Source: a bacterium (lineage in GTDB: Bacteria > Verrucomicrobiota > Verrucomicrobiae > Opitutales > Opitutaceae). From it: 11,385 nucleotides of DNA. The notes beneath the pieces were generated by a model, which had not been told where the DNA came from, ran no database searches, and saw only the letters and a list, made by a program, of their open reading frames with translations. The stretch covers positions 1-11,385 of the forward strand of contig JAJXYI010000207.1 of NCBI GenBank assembly GCA_021780625.1, in the 5' to 3' direction. Below, in pieces: positions 1-5,873 of the stretch. Position 1 is the stretch's first letter. Every line of letters starts with the position of its first letter. A program made the position numbers and the translations under genes.

Positions 1-193
1 GCGCCCGGCATCGACTTGAACAGATCAAACCGGGCTCCACTCGCGCCAAGCGCTCTCGCAGCCTTATGCCGAGTTAATTGCGGGACACTACACTAGAATC
101 TAGGAGCATTCCACCTCACATCCGCGAGCCCCCCACTCCAAACTCCTCCCGCAATTCGCCGATTCATTTCCCCAAGCCGAAGGCTCATTCATC
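1..193. other. Left-edge non-coding stretch
   Basis: I see no convincing coding sequence, tRNA or terminator here. A TAGAAT hexamer at 94-99 could serve as a -10 box for the downstream dehydrogenase gene, but no -35 box sits at proper spacing (the TTGCGG at 78-83 is only 10 bp away). I therefore do not call a promoter. The end of any upstream gene lies outside the window. Confidence 0.4.
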
Positions 194-220
194 ATTCCCG
201 CTCCTCACTCCTCGCTTCTT
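194..220 (+). repeat. Solo copy of repeat family B, leader of the SDR gene
   Basis: A pyrimidine-rich repeat built on CTCCTCACTCCTCGCTTCTT. It is a close match to the right arm of the paired copy at 4339-4371 (CTCGCTCCTCGCTCCTCGC) and, reversed, to the arm at 4185-4202. It ends 6 bp before the ATG at 227, so it forms the immediate 5' leader of the dehydrogenase gene. No partner arm is seen upstream inside the window. Confidence 0.7.
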
Positions 221-226
221 TCCCTC

Positions 227-1000
227 ATGACCTCTCCTCTCTCCCTCGATCTCTCCGGCCACCTCGCGCTCGTCACGGGTGCGAGCGGACAACTCGGGCG
301 CGTGATGGCGCGCACGCTTGCGGCCTGCGGCGCCGACGTGGCGCTCACGTATCTGAACAGCCCCGACTCCGCGGAGAAGGTCGCCGCCGACATCGCCGCG
401 ACCGGCAGGCAGGCCCGGGCCTTCAAGGCGGATGTGACCTCCCGCGACTCGATCTTCGCCCTGCGCGACGCCGTGCGCGCCTGGCAGGGCGATCCCGACA
501 TCCTCGTGGCCAACGCGGTCATTCAGTATTCCTGGAAACCCCTGCTCGAGCAGGACGCCGCCGACTACGAGAGCCAGTTCCGCTCCTGCGTGCTTCAATC
601 CGTGCACCTCGCCCAGGCCTTCGTCCCGGCGCTCGTCGCCAAAAAGTGGGGACGCTACATCGCGATCAACACCGAGTGCGCGATGCAGAACGGCCCGACC
701 CAGTCGGCGTATGTCGCCGGCAAGCGCGGCCTGGACGGCGTGATGCGCGTGCTCGCGAAGGAGATCGGCGAGCACCAGGTGACCGTGAACCAGGTGGCGC
801 CCGGCTGGACCGTGAGCGACCGCGACCGTGAGAACGGCACGCAGGTGCAGGCTGCCTACGACCGCGGCGTCCCGCTGCGCCGCCGCGGCACCGATCAGGA
901 AATCGCCAACGTCGTCGCCTTCCTCGCCTCCGACCTCGCAAGCTTCATCACCGGCGCCTACCTCCCCGTCAGCGGCGGAAACGTGATGCCGACGATTTGA
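227..1000 (+). CDS. Short-chain dehydrogenase/reductase (SDR, FabG-like)
   Basis: A 257-residue classical SDR, a soluble NAD(P)-dependent oxidoreductase of unknown substrate. The Rossmann cofactor motif TGASGQLG is at residues 17-24 and the catalytic pair is Y162 with K166 (SAYVAGK). NQVAPGW at 188-194 matches the conserved PG segment, and the C-terminal LPVSGGNVM follows the usual VDGG pattern. Two departures from the family are visible. The position 13 residues before the catalytic Tyr, normally Ser, is T149 (in INTEC). The usual NNAG motif reads ANAV at 95-98. Thr can sometimes replace Ser, so activity is possible but unproven. The ATG at 227 gives the expected family length and is preceded by repeat B rather than a Shine-Dalgarno sequence. 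The stop codon (998-1000) lies inside the left arm of an A-type inverted repeat. The gene stands alone, so context gives no hint of pathway. Confidence 0.93.
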   Translation: MTSPLSLDLSGHLALVTGASGQLGRVMARTLAACGADVALTYLNSPDSAEKVAADIAATGRQARAFKADVTSRDSIFALRDAVRAWQGDPDILVANAVIQYSWKPLLEQDAADYESQFRSCVLQSVHLAQAFVPALVAKKWGRYIAINTECAMQNGPTQSAYVAGKRGLDGVMRVLAKEIGEHQVTVNQVAPGWTVSDRDRENGTQVQAAYDRGVPLRRRGTDQEIANVVAFLASDLASFITGAYLPVSGGNVMPTI

Positions 1001-1012
1001 ACCACGGAGGCA

Positions 1013-1038
1013 TCCGCCTTCGCCAAGGCTACGGCGGA
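1013..1038. repeat. Short hairpin repeat after the SDR gene
   Basis: TCCGCC at 1013-1018 pairs with GGCGGA at 1033-1038. The interior, TTCGCCAAGGCTAC, can itself fold (GCC/GGC). From memory this motif, whose translation reads SAFAKATAD, is widespread as an intergenic repeat in several bacterial genomes. It starts 12 bp after the SDR stop and could work as a weak terminator or mRNA 3' end stabiliser, but it lacks a T-run. Confidence 0.5.
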
Positions 1039-1114
1039 CGGCAGGGCCGCAACCAAATCACCAGAAGGATCGGCCACAAGAACCACGACGTTTAAGTGGC
1101 TACGGCATTGGGTT

Positions 1115-1136
1115 GCGTGCGCTTATAAGCGCACGC
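1115..1136. repeat. Perfect 22-bp palindrome
   Basis: GCGTGCGCTTA at 1115-1125 is followed directly by its exact reverse complement TAAGCGCACGC at 1126-1136. There is no loop, so in DNA it is a symmetric site (protein binding or cruciform) and in RNA it would need to open at its centre. It sits midway between the A-type arms at 997-1009 and 1303-1315. No function is evident from context. Confidence 0.75.
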
Positions 1137-1338
1137 CAAGCCCGGTCGCCGGCCCTGAAGCGTCGTGTCTTTTGTGGCGATTCCCGCAGGGGTAGACGCA
1201 CCTCGAAGCCGTGCAACCAGCCGATTTCTAAACCCTGAAATTCCGCAGAACGGGGCTCGACTCCGAGCCCCCAAAAACGGGTTTTCTCCGTGCCCTCTGT
1301 GTCTCCGTGGTTCAATTTCGGGCGGAGCCAGCCCCGCC

Positions 1339-1662
1339 ATGCCTCGCCCCAGCACGCTCGCCAATCCCCGTTTCGCCGAGTTCGCGGCGGTGCTGGCGGC
1401 GCATCCGGAATGGTTCAAGCCTTGGAGCGGCACCTTCTTCCGGTTTCAGACCACCGACTGTCCCGGCGCGAAGGACATCCTGAGCGGTGACGGGGCGAAG
1501 CGCAGGGGAGGGCGCTGGAACCGGCCCGGGATCGCGGCGCTGTACGGCAGCGCGACCGACACCACGGCACTCGAGGAATGCAAGGCCAACGACCGGTACT
1601 ACGGCATCCAGACCAAGAGCCCGCGCCTGCCCGTGGCCATCGAGGCGCGCCGAGGACGCTAA
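1339..1662 (+). pseudogene. Truncated RES-domain toxin (NAD+ phosphorylase family) fragment
   Basis: A 107-residue open frame matching the N-terminal part of RES-domain proteins, toxins that degrade NAD+ and are normally held in check by an Xre-type antitoxin. Visible family features are R35 in TFFRF, the GGRWN motif at 57-61, Y69 in ALYGS, and the Glu pair at 79-80 in TALEECKAN. RES proteins usually run well past this point, and the third signature residue, the Ser that gives the family its name, lies in the C-terminal part that is missing here. The frame stops at 1660-1662 soon after LPVAIEA, and I find no continuation in any frame before the A/T-rich region. Activity is therefore unlikely. 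The ATG at 1339 fits the natural start of the homology; an upstream extension to 1165 would only translate repeat sequence. An A-type repeat arm ends 23 bp upstream. The usual RES partner, an Xre antitoxin, is found 1.2 kb further on (2901) but in the unusual toxin-first order. Confidence 0.72.
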
Positions 1663-1767
1663 TCACACGACTAGGCCTGCGATTTGACCACTAAATCCCA
1701 GCGGCGGCAGCATCGCGACACCGACACCCCGAATGGAGTCCGGATTCTAGACATCGCCCTCGTGATA

Positions 1768-1785
1768 TTCTTTTGGACAAAAGAA
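1768..1785. promoter_or_regulatory. Dyad TTCTTTTG-GA-CAAAAGAA, possible operator
   Basis: Two perfect 8-bp arms are separated by GA, in the most A/T-rich part of the strip, 53 bp before the ATG at 1839. The symmetry and the promoter-like composition suggest a binding site for a dimeric regulator, perhaps one encoded on the element. A TTGACT hexamer that could be a -35 box lies just downstream at 1790-1795, but no good -10 follows at normal spacing. Confidence 0.4.
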
Positions 1786-1794
1786 AATATTGAC

Positions 1795-1809
1795 TGTTCT
1801 TAGAGAACA
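1795..1809. promoter_or_regulatory. Dyad TGTTCT-TAG-AGAACA, possible operator
   Basis: Perfect 6-bp arms with a 3-bp centre. It lies 29 bp before the ATG at 1839 and overlaps the end of the TTGACT hexamer. With the dyad at 1768-1785 it makes a two-site array with centres about 25 bp apart. Either a regulator site or a short leader hairpin would fit. Confidence 0.35.
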
Positions 1810-1838
1810 CACCAGCGTTCTTCCAGATCAATAATCCT

Positions 1839-2489
1839 ATGGACACTTCTGCAAAAGCCCTCGTGGAACACTGGAGTTGGGCCGCCGAGAAGGGGTTGAT
1901 GAATGGGGCCACGGCTCGAGCCTATCGAGCTGCTTGCTCCCAGATTCTCTCTGTCTTGGGCGAAAATTGGGAGTCTATTGAAACCACCACAATTGACCCA
2001 GACGAAGCCATACGGCGGTTTAAGAACCTTCGCGCACGTGACTTCAAGCCGGCCAGCATTGCTACTTACGAAGGCCGTTTTAAATCAGCCATCGTTTCGT
2101 TTTTGGCGTACGTAAATGACCCTGGTGCATGGAAGCCAGCAAGCCAAGATCGAGCCGTCAAACCAAAGGACGAAAAAAGACCCAAGACCAAGAACGCTGA
2201 TGAATCCAGATCATCTCCAAGCACCCATGCTGAGTCCTCGTCGACAGCGGGTACCTCGCCTCATCAAGCCCCTCAAATCTCGTCTCCTCCGTTCCATCCC
2301 GGGCCGTCTACTCAATCGCTACCCCGGGAAGAATATGGCGACTTCACTTTTCCCATTCGCCGCAATTTCACAGCACGTATCGTGATTCCTCGCGATCTAA
2401 CCCAAGGTGAAGCGAAAAGGCTTTCCGCTTTTATCTCGCTCTTAGTGCAGGGGGATGAGGCCCAAACCAAGAACGAACCAAGTTCCTAA
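1839..2489 (+). CDS. Orphan integrase-core-binding-like protein, no catalytic domain
   Basis: 216 residues in three parts. Residues about 5-100 look like the all-helical SAM-like core-binding domain found at the N-terminus of tyrosine recombinases (HWSWAAEKGLMN, TARAYRAACSQIL, then FKPASIATYEGRFKSAI). Residues about 101-165 are a hydrophilic linker rich in Ser, Pro, Lys and Thr. Residues about 166-204 form a compact C-terminal unit, YGDFTFPIRRNFTARIVIPRDLT followed by a helix EAKRLSAFISLL. I remember this FP(I/L)R...LPRDLT..EA.RL..F pattern as a recurrent small C-terminal module in conserved proteins of unknown function. The Arg-His-Arg-Tyr catalytic domain of an integrase is absent, so it should not recombine DNA by itself. 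It might bind DNA or regulate another recombinase. Codon use and A/T content differ from the surrounding GC-rich genes, suggesting horizontal origin. The ATG at 1839 is preceded by two dyads and no Shine-Dalgarno, and a hairpin follows the stop at 2499-2529. I cannot name a function. Confidence 0.75.
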   Translation: MDTSAKALVEHWSWAAEKGLMNGATARAYRAACSQILSVLGENWESIETTTIDPDEAIRRFKNLRARDFKPASIATYEGRFKSAIVSFLAYVNDPGAWKPASQDRAVKPKDEKRPKTKNADESRSSPSTHAESSSTAGTSPHQAPQISSPPFHPGPSTQSLPREEYGDFTFPIRRNFTARIVIPRDLTQGEAKRLSAFISLLVQGDEAQTKNEPSS

Positions 2490-2498
2490 ATAAAGAAA

Positions 2499-2529
2499 AA
2501 GCCGCCAGAACGGCAATTCGTGGCGGCTT
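2499..2529. terminator. Hairpin terminator after the 216-residue gene
   Basis: AAGCCGCCA at 2499-2507 pairs perfectly with TGGCGGCTT at 2521-2529 across a 13-nt loop. It begins 9 bp after the stop codon at 2487-2489. There is only a short T tract on the plus-strand side, but the A-rich run just before it (2488-2500) would be a U-rich tail for minus-strand transcripts. It may therefore act in both directions. Confidence 0.6.
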
Positions 2530-2650
2530 CATGACTTTCAGCGAAGGTCGAGCCCGCGCTGTCATTGGCGTCATGGGGCACAGTACAAGGAGACCGTGAT
2601 CTCCTGTCTCATGGTGTCAACTCCACTGTGGCTCGCAAAGAAAGATCACG

Positions 2651-2788
2651 ATGCAAAATCATCATGAATCGAACGAGCCGCCTCCCGGCTACCATTGGAT
2701 CTACAGGCCTTGGATCACTGATCCAGAGACCGGAATCCGACGATATCCCAGGCGTGCCAAGTGCTTCAAAATATTGATACGCAACTGA
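2651..2788 (+). CDS. Small 45-residue basic/aromatic protein, unknown function
   Basis: A short ATG-to-TGA frame encoding 45 residues. It opens with a polar His/Pro-rich segment (residues 1-13) and continues with GYHWIYRPWITDPETG (13-28) and RRYPRRAKCFKI (30-41). The aromatic-rich YHWIYRPWIT followed by a basic stretch reads like real protein rather than random translation. I have a faint memory of similar short proteins with a W(I/V)(Y/F)RPW(I/V)T pattern, but cannot place it in a named family. A purine-rich AAAGAAAG (2638-2645) lies 5 bp before the ATG and could act as a weak ribosome binding site. The frame is framed by hairpins: the terminator at 2499-2529 before it and the strong stem at 2804-2831 sixteen bases after its stop. 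That layout looks like an independent mini-gene. No membrane segment or signal peptide is visible. Possible roles include a small nucleic-acid binder or a toxin/antitoxin-type peptide, but this is speculation. Confidence 0.5.
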   Translation: MQNHHESNEPPPGYHWIYRPWITDPETGIRRYPRRAKCFKILIRN

Positions 2789-2803
2789 GGCATTTGTAGC
2801 TGC

Positions 2804-2831
2804 AGGGGGTGCGGCAAATGCCGCACCCCCT
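2804..2831. terminator. Perfect 12-bp GC-rich stem-loop
   Basis: AGGGGGTGCGGC pairs with GCCGCACCCCCT across the tetraloop AAAT. It begins 16 bp after the stop of the 45-residue ORF, so a terminator role is likely for structure reasons, although no T-run follows. The motif TAGCTG occurs directly on both sides (2797-2802 and 2834-2839). Its unusual strength and small loop leave open other roles, such as a folded recombination site or a non-coding RNA element. Confidence 0.65.
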
Positions 2832-2835
2832 ATTA

Positions 2836-2878
2836 GCTGGGTCCAGCATACCTTGCCACCTGCATTTTTGCAGGTTTT
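2836..2878 (+). promoter_or_regulatory. Two leader stem-loops before the Xre gene
   Basis: GCTGG (2836-2840) pairs with CCAGC (2843-2847). Further on, ACCTGCA (2858-2864) pairs with TGCAGGT (2869-2875) around a TTTT loop, and the stem is followed by TTTT at 2875-2878, the shape of a weak intrinsic terminator. A competing fold is possible because TGCAGGCA recurs at 2881-2888. These structures lie 22-65 bp before the ATG at 2901, so they could attenuate or time expression of the antitoxin-like gene, or simply end transcripts coming from the left. Confidence 0.4.
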
Positions 2879-2900
2879 ACTGCAGGCAGAAAAGACGACC

Positions 2901-3308
2901 ATGGCGACGAAGACAAAGAAGCCTGCGACGAAGAAGCGCGTGACCGGCGAATTCCGCTTCGCTCATCGCGGCGGAGCGACGGACTACCCGGCGCTGCTTC
3001 GCCACTATCGCGAGGCCTTCCAGCTTCCGCAGCCGCTGCTGGTGCGGTTGACGGGCTTCTCCCCGCGTTCGGTCGCAAAATGGAGTCAGGGCGAGGCGCC
3101 CTCGCCCAAGCAGGAGAAGGCGCTGGTGGAGATGGACCGGCTGCTGGACGGACTGTCGCGCGTCCTGGAGCCCGCGGAGATCGGGCGCTGGCTGAAGCAG
3201 CCCAATACGGCCTTCGGAGGCTCGACCCCGCTGCAGGTGGTCGAGCGCGGCGAAATGGATCGCCTCTGGCGCATGCTCTACGATCTCGAATCGGGGCAGC
3301 CAGGCTGA
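2901..3308 (+). CDS. Xre/MbcA/ParS-type antitoxin-like protein (DUF2384 domain)
   Basis: 135 residues. A Lys-rich N-terminal tail (1-13) precedes a helical DNA-binding region, with QLPQPLLVRLTGFSPRSVAKW at about 41-61 looking like a helix-turn-helix. The C-terminal half carries the toxin-binding domain of the Xre/MbcA/ParS group: WLKQPNTAFGG at 97-107, TPLQVVERGEMDRLWRML at 109-126 and LESG near the end. Members of this family neutralise RES-domain toxins by blocking the active site and repress their own operon. In the usual layout the antitoxin gene directly precedes an intact res gene on the same strand. Here no toxin follows; ureD ends on the opposite strand 37 bp beyond the stop. The only RES sequence nearby is the truncated fragment at 1339-1662, upstream. 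The gene thus appears to be an orphan antitoxin or a regulator. I chose ATG 2901 over TTG 2853, because the extra 16 residues would come from the leader hairpins and do not resemble the family. Confidence 0.82.
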   Translation: MATKTKKPATKKRVTGEFRFAHRGGATDYPALLRHYREAFQLPQPLLVRLTGFSPRSVAKWSQGEAPSPKQEKALVEMDRLLDGLSRVLEPAEIGRWLKQPNTAFGGSTPLQVVERGEMDRLWRMLYDLESGQPG

Positions 3309-3345
3309 TTCCGGCGATCAGACATCAGAGCTCAGCCGCGGTCCG

Positions 3346-4158
3346 TCAAACTCGGCGCAGGGATACGTTCAGGCCGGGCATCACAGGACTCAACAAAGCC
3401 CGTATCCGGCCAAGCGCATCGCGAAGGGACTGACCGTCGGGAGCGATCACGCGGAGCGTCCAGGCATCCGCACTCGGAAGGCGGCTGAGGCCGAGCCAGA
3501 GCGGAGGGTTATGCAGCGCCCGAAGCTCGTCCCACGCCGCGGCATCGACGCCTGATGCGACGATCACACAGGTGGCGAGCCAGGCGCACGGGTGACCTGC
3601 CATCTCCGCTAGGCGCGACGCATCGTCCGCATCCTGGGCGTAGCGTTCACTGAGCAGGAGCACGCCTGCCAGACGCACCGCAAGCCGCAGTTCCAAGCGC
3701 CGCCATGCCCAAGTCTCGCCTCGCGCCGCCCGACCCGGCCCGAGGGACTCGCAGAAGAACAGCGCCGCACCCGGCTCCAGATCGATCTTCGTATCCTGCC
3801 GATAATCACACCCCGCGTGGGGCACGAGGGGTTCGGGATACCAGTCGAGCCAGCCGCCGGCCGCCACATGCAGCTTCTGGTGGTTCGTCACGCCACCCTC
3901 GCCCTTCACCCGGAAGGCGCGCGCGTGCGAGGGCGTCGTCACGAGCAGCGAGGCGCCCACGTTTACCACGACTTCGGTCTCCAATTCGTCGCCCTCGAGC
4001 ATGCCCGCGGTCGGATTCACCACCTGCACGTGCAGCGCCACGCCGTCCCAATATGGCTTCGACAGGTGAAACGGCGCCCGGAACGACTGCCGCGACAGCA
4101 CCGTCCGCCCGTCCGCTGCGCGGGACGCTTCAAGGTGAAGGTGTCCGGAAAAAGTCAT
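3346..4158 (-). CDS. ureD: Urease accessory protein UreD (UreH)
   Basis: 270 residues, the expected family size. UreD binds apo-urease and recruits UreF and UreG so that nickel can be inserted after the active-site lysine is carbamylated; it is a cytoplasmic beta-rich scaffold. Family features visible are FRAPFHLSKPYW near residues 27-37, the conserved PTAGMLEGDELE at 49-60, TTPSHARAFR at 74-83, and the later LEPGAALFFCESLGPGR segment with the LGxGR..GE pattern. The start chosen is ATG at 4158; TTG at 4164 would add two residues. This is the last gene of the locus, giving the order ABCEFGD, as in several other bacteria. A 178-bp spacer carrying repeat family B separates it from ureG, with one B arm 26 bp upstream of the start. 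It converges on the Xre-like gene (3308) with only 37 bp between stops and no clear terminator; the short CTGAT/ATCAG dyad there is weak. Confidence 0.93.
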   Translation of the reverse strand: MTFSGHLHLEASRAADGRTVLSRQSFRAPFHLSKPYWDGVALHVQVVNPTAGMLEGDELETEVVVNVGASLLVTTPSHARAFRVKGEGGVTNHQKLHVAAGGWLDWYPEPLVPHAGCDYRQDTKIDLEPGAALFFCESLGPGRAARGETWAWRRLELRLAVRLAGVLLLSERYAQDADDASRLAEMAGHPCAWLATCVIVASGVDAAAWDELRALHNPPLWLGLSRLPSADAWTLRVIAPDGQSLRDALGRIRALLSPVMPGLNVSLRRV

Positions 4159-4336
4159 CAGCAAGTCAAAGAATAGAGAATTTAGGAGTGAGGAGCGAGA
4201 ATGGGCGCCTCGCGCAGACGAGCCGCCAAGTGCGGCGGCTTCGTATCCAAAGGGTGCAGGCTCGCCCGATGCTCACGAGACGAATCGAAAATCGAGAATG
4301 AATCCACAGTGCCCGCGACAGCGGGCGCCGCACTTC

Positions 4337-4987
<651 letters not shown>

Positions 4988-4994
4988 GAGAAAA

Positions 4995-5145
4995 TTGGAA
5001 CAGAAGATAACGAAGGGAACGAAGAGCGCTGCGGGATGCAGGATGGGTGCGAGCCTCAATCAACTCGGGAAAATCGCCTCTGTTCTGCAAGGCTGATGCC
5101 GCACGATCCGGGACGCTTCGTTCCCTTCGTGGCCTTCTGTTCAAA
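4995..5145. repeat. Repeat family C, inverted pair between ureF and ureG
   Basis: The left arm at 4995-5028 contains GAACAGAAG, a 3-bp variable step, then ACGAAGGGAACGAAG. The right arm at 5114-5145 is its inverse: CTTCGTTCCCTTCGT, variable step, CTTCTGTTC. Only the three variable bases and the margins differ. The arms nearly fill the 172-bp spacer. The right arm lies 14 bp after the ureF stop and the left arm ends 7 bp before the ureG start, so the polycistronic message could fold into a long stem spanning the junction. Confidence 0.8.
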
Positions 5146-5159
5146 CGGGTCCGTCGTTC

Positions 5160-5873
5160 TCATGAGATGAACAGCCGGGAATCGGCGGTTTCGTGGCGGG
5201 CGGAGGCGATGTCGAGCCAGGGGTTGGACCAGCCGATGCGGTCAAGCGGGATGGCCTCAGCCGCGGCGACCAGCTGGGGTGCGCGGGACAGGGCAGCCGT
5301 GAGCAGCGCCTGGGTGGCATTCTGGCCGATGCGCAGGATCTTCATCGCCGCCGCGAGCACGGCCGCCACGTTCGAATAGAGGAGTCCGGCGAGCACAGCG
5401 GGCAGAGGAGCGCCCAGCACGCGACCCTCCAGTGCGGCCGATACGGCCGATGAGCCCGGCCAGGCGCCGGCCGTGGCCCGCGCAGAGAAATCGCGCGCGA
5501 GCGGCGAATCGTGGAGGCTCGCCACGAGCTCCGCGCGCTGCCGTCCGATGGCTTCCGACGCCGTGCGCAGCTCCCGCGGCGCCTTCAGCGCAGCCGACAG
5601 GCGGCACAGGTCGCCGACTGCCTCCCAGTGCGGCACACCGAGGGCGCGCCAGGCGTGCGCGGCGAGCGGCAGCTCGGCATGTTGGAGCGCGGGCAGCACC
5701 GCGAGGTCGAGGAAGGCCCGGAGCGTCTCGCGGTCGCGGACCGTCCCCTCCTGCACGAGCCCTTCGAGCCCGAACGAATGCGCGTATCCGCCCGTCGGAT
5801 AATACGAGTCGCCGGCCTGAAGCAGGCCCGCGATCCAGGCGGAGTCAGTGGTGGTGACCGTGTCCGAGCTCAT
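5160..5873 (-). CDS. ureF: Urease accessory protein UreF
   Basis: 237 residues, all-helical and cytoplasmic. UreF binds UreD and dimerises UreG, acting as gatekeeper of the activation complex. The hallmark DSYYPTGGYAHSFGLE is at 22-37. Further family features are the mid-protein EAIGRQRAELVASLH and the C-terminal AAAEAIPLDRIGWSNPWLDIAS with the final conserved SRLFIS. I chose ATG 5873, which gives MSSDTV; the TTG at 5897 is possible but would deepen the overlap with ureE. With ATG 5873 the gene overlaps the last 29 bp of ureE in another frame, which implies translational coupling of the two chaperones. It is followed by the repeat C spacer before ureG. Confidence 0.94.
   Translation of the reverse strand: MSSDTVTTTDSAWIAGLLQAGDSYYPTGGYAHSFGLEGLVQEGTVRDRETLRAFLDLAVLPALQHAELPLAAHAWRALGVPHWEAVGDLCRLSAALKAPRELRTASEAIGRQRAELVASLHDSPLARDFSARATAGAWPGSSAVSAALEGRVLGAPLPAVLAGLLYSNVAAVLAAAMKILRIGQNATQALLTAALSRAPQLVAAAEAIPLDRIGWSNPWLDIASARHETADSRLFIS

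Larger units (their letters stand above)
997..1315. repeat. Repeat-filled spacer bracketed by A-type inverted arms
   Basis: The 13-bp TTGAACCACGGAG at 997-1009 is the perfect inverse of CTCCGTGGTTCAA at 1303-1315. The right arm extends leftwards as CCCTCTGTGTCTCCGTGG, the signature of the repeat family also seen at 6420-6529. The arms enclose a small hairpin repeat (1013-1038), a 22-bp palindrome (1115-1136) and about 160 bp of further non-coding sequence. The left arm contains the SDR stop codon, and the right arm ends 23 bp before the start of the RES fragment. I see no plausible protein-coding gene in the 338 bp between 1001 and 1338; reading frames through it run across the repeats. Confidence 0.7.
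1663..1838. other. Junction from GC-rich flank into A/T-rich element
   Basis: Composition shifts here from GC-rich sequence after the RES fragment to clearly A/T-rich sequence around 1765-1810. I see no insertion-sequence terminal repeat, no target-site duplication matching the region near 2850, and no coding sequence. The two dyads at 1768-1785 and 1795-1809 lie in this stretch. It is the likeliest left boundary of an insertion that cost the RES gene its 3' end. Confidence 0.35.

Noticed and set aside
1165..1338. N-terminal extension of the RES fragment
   Set aside because: The extra 58 codons translate the A-type repeat region; RES homology begins at the ATG at 1339.
2530..2598. A 22-codon plus-strand frame starting at ATG 2531
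   Set aside because: It starts right at the terminator stem, has no recognisable pattern and no ribosome binding site, so it is not distinguishable from chance.
1663..2900. A classical insertion sequence
   Set aside because: No transposase frame, terminal inverted repeats or target duplication could be found; the integrase-like protein lacks a catalytic domain.
1339..3308. An intact xre-res toxin-antitoxin operon
   Set aside because: The RES part lacks its C-terminal region, the two genes are 1.2 kb apart and in the toxin-first order, and other genes lie between them.
3305..3321. Bidirectional terminator between the Xre gene and ureD
   Set aside because: The CTGAT/ATCAG stem is only 5 bp and has no T-run on either side.
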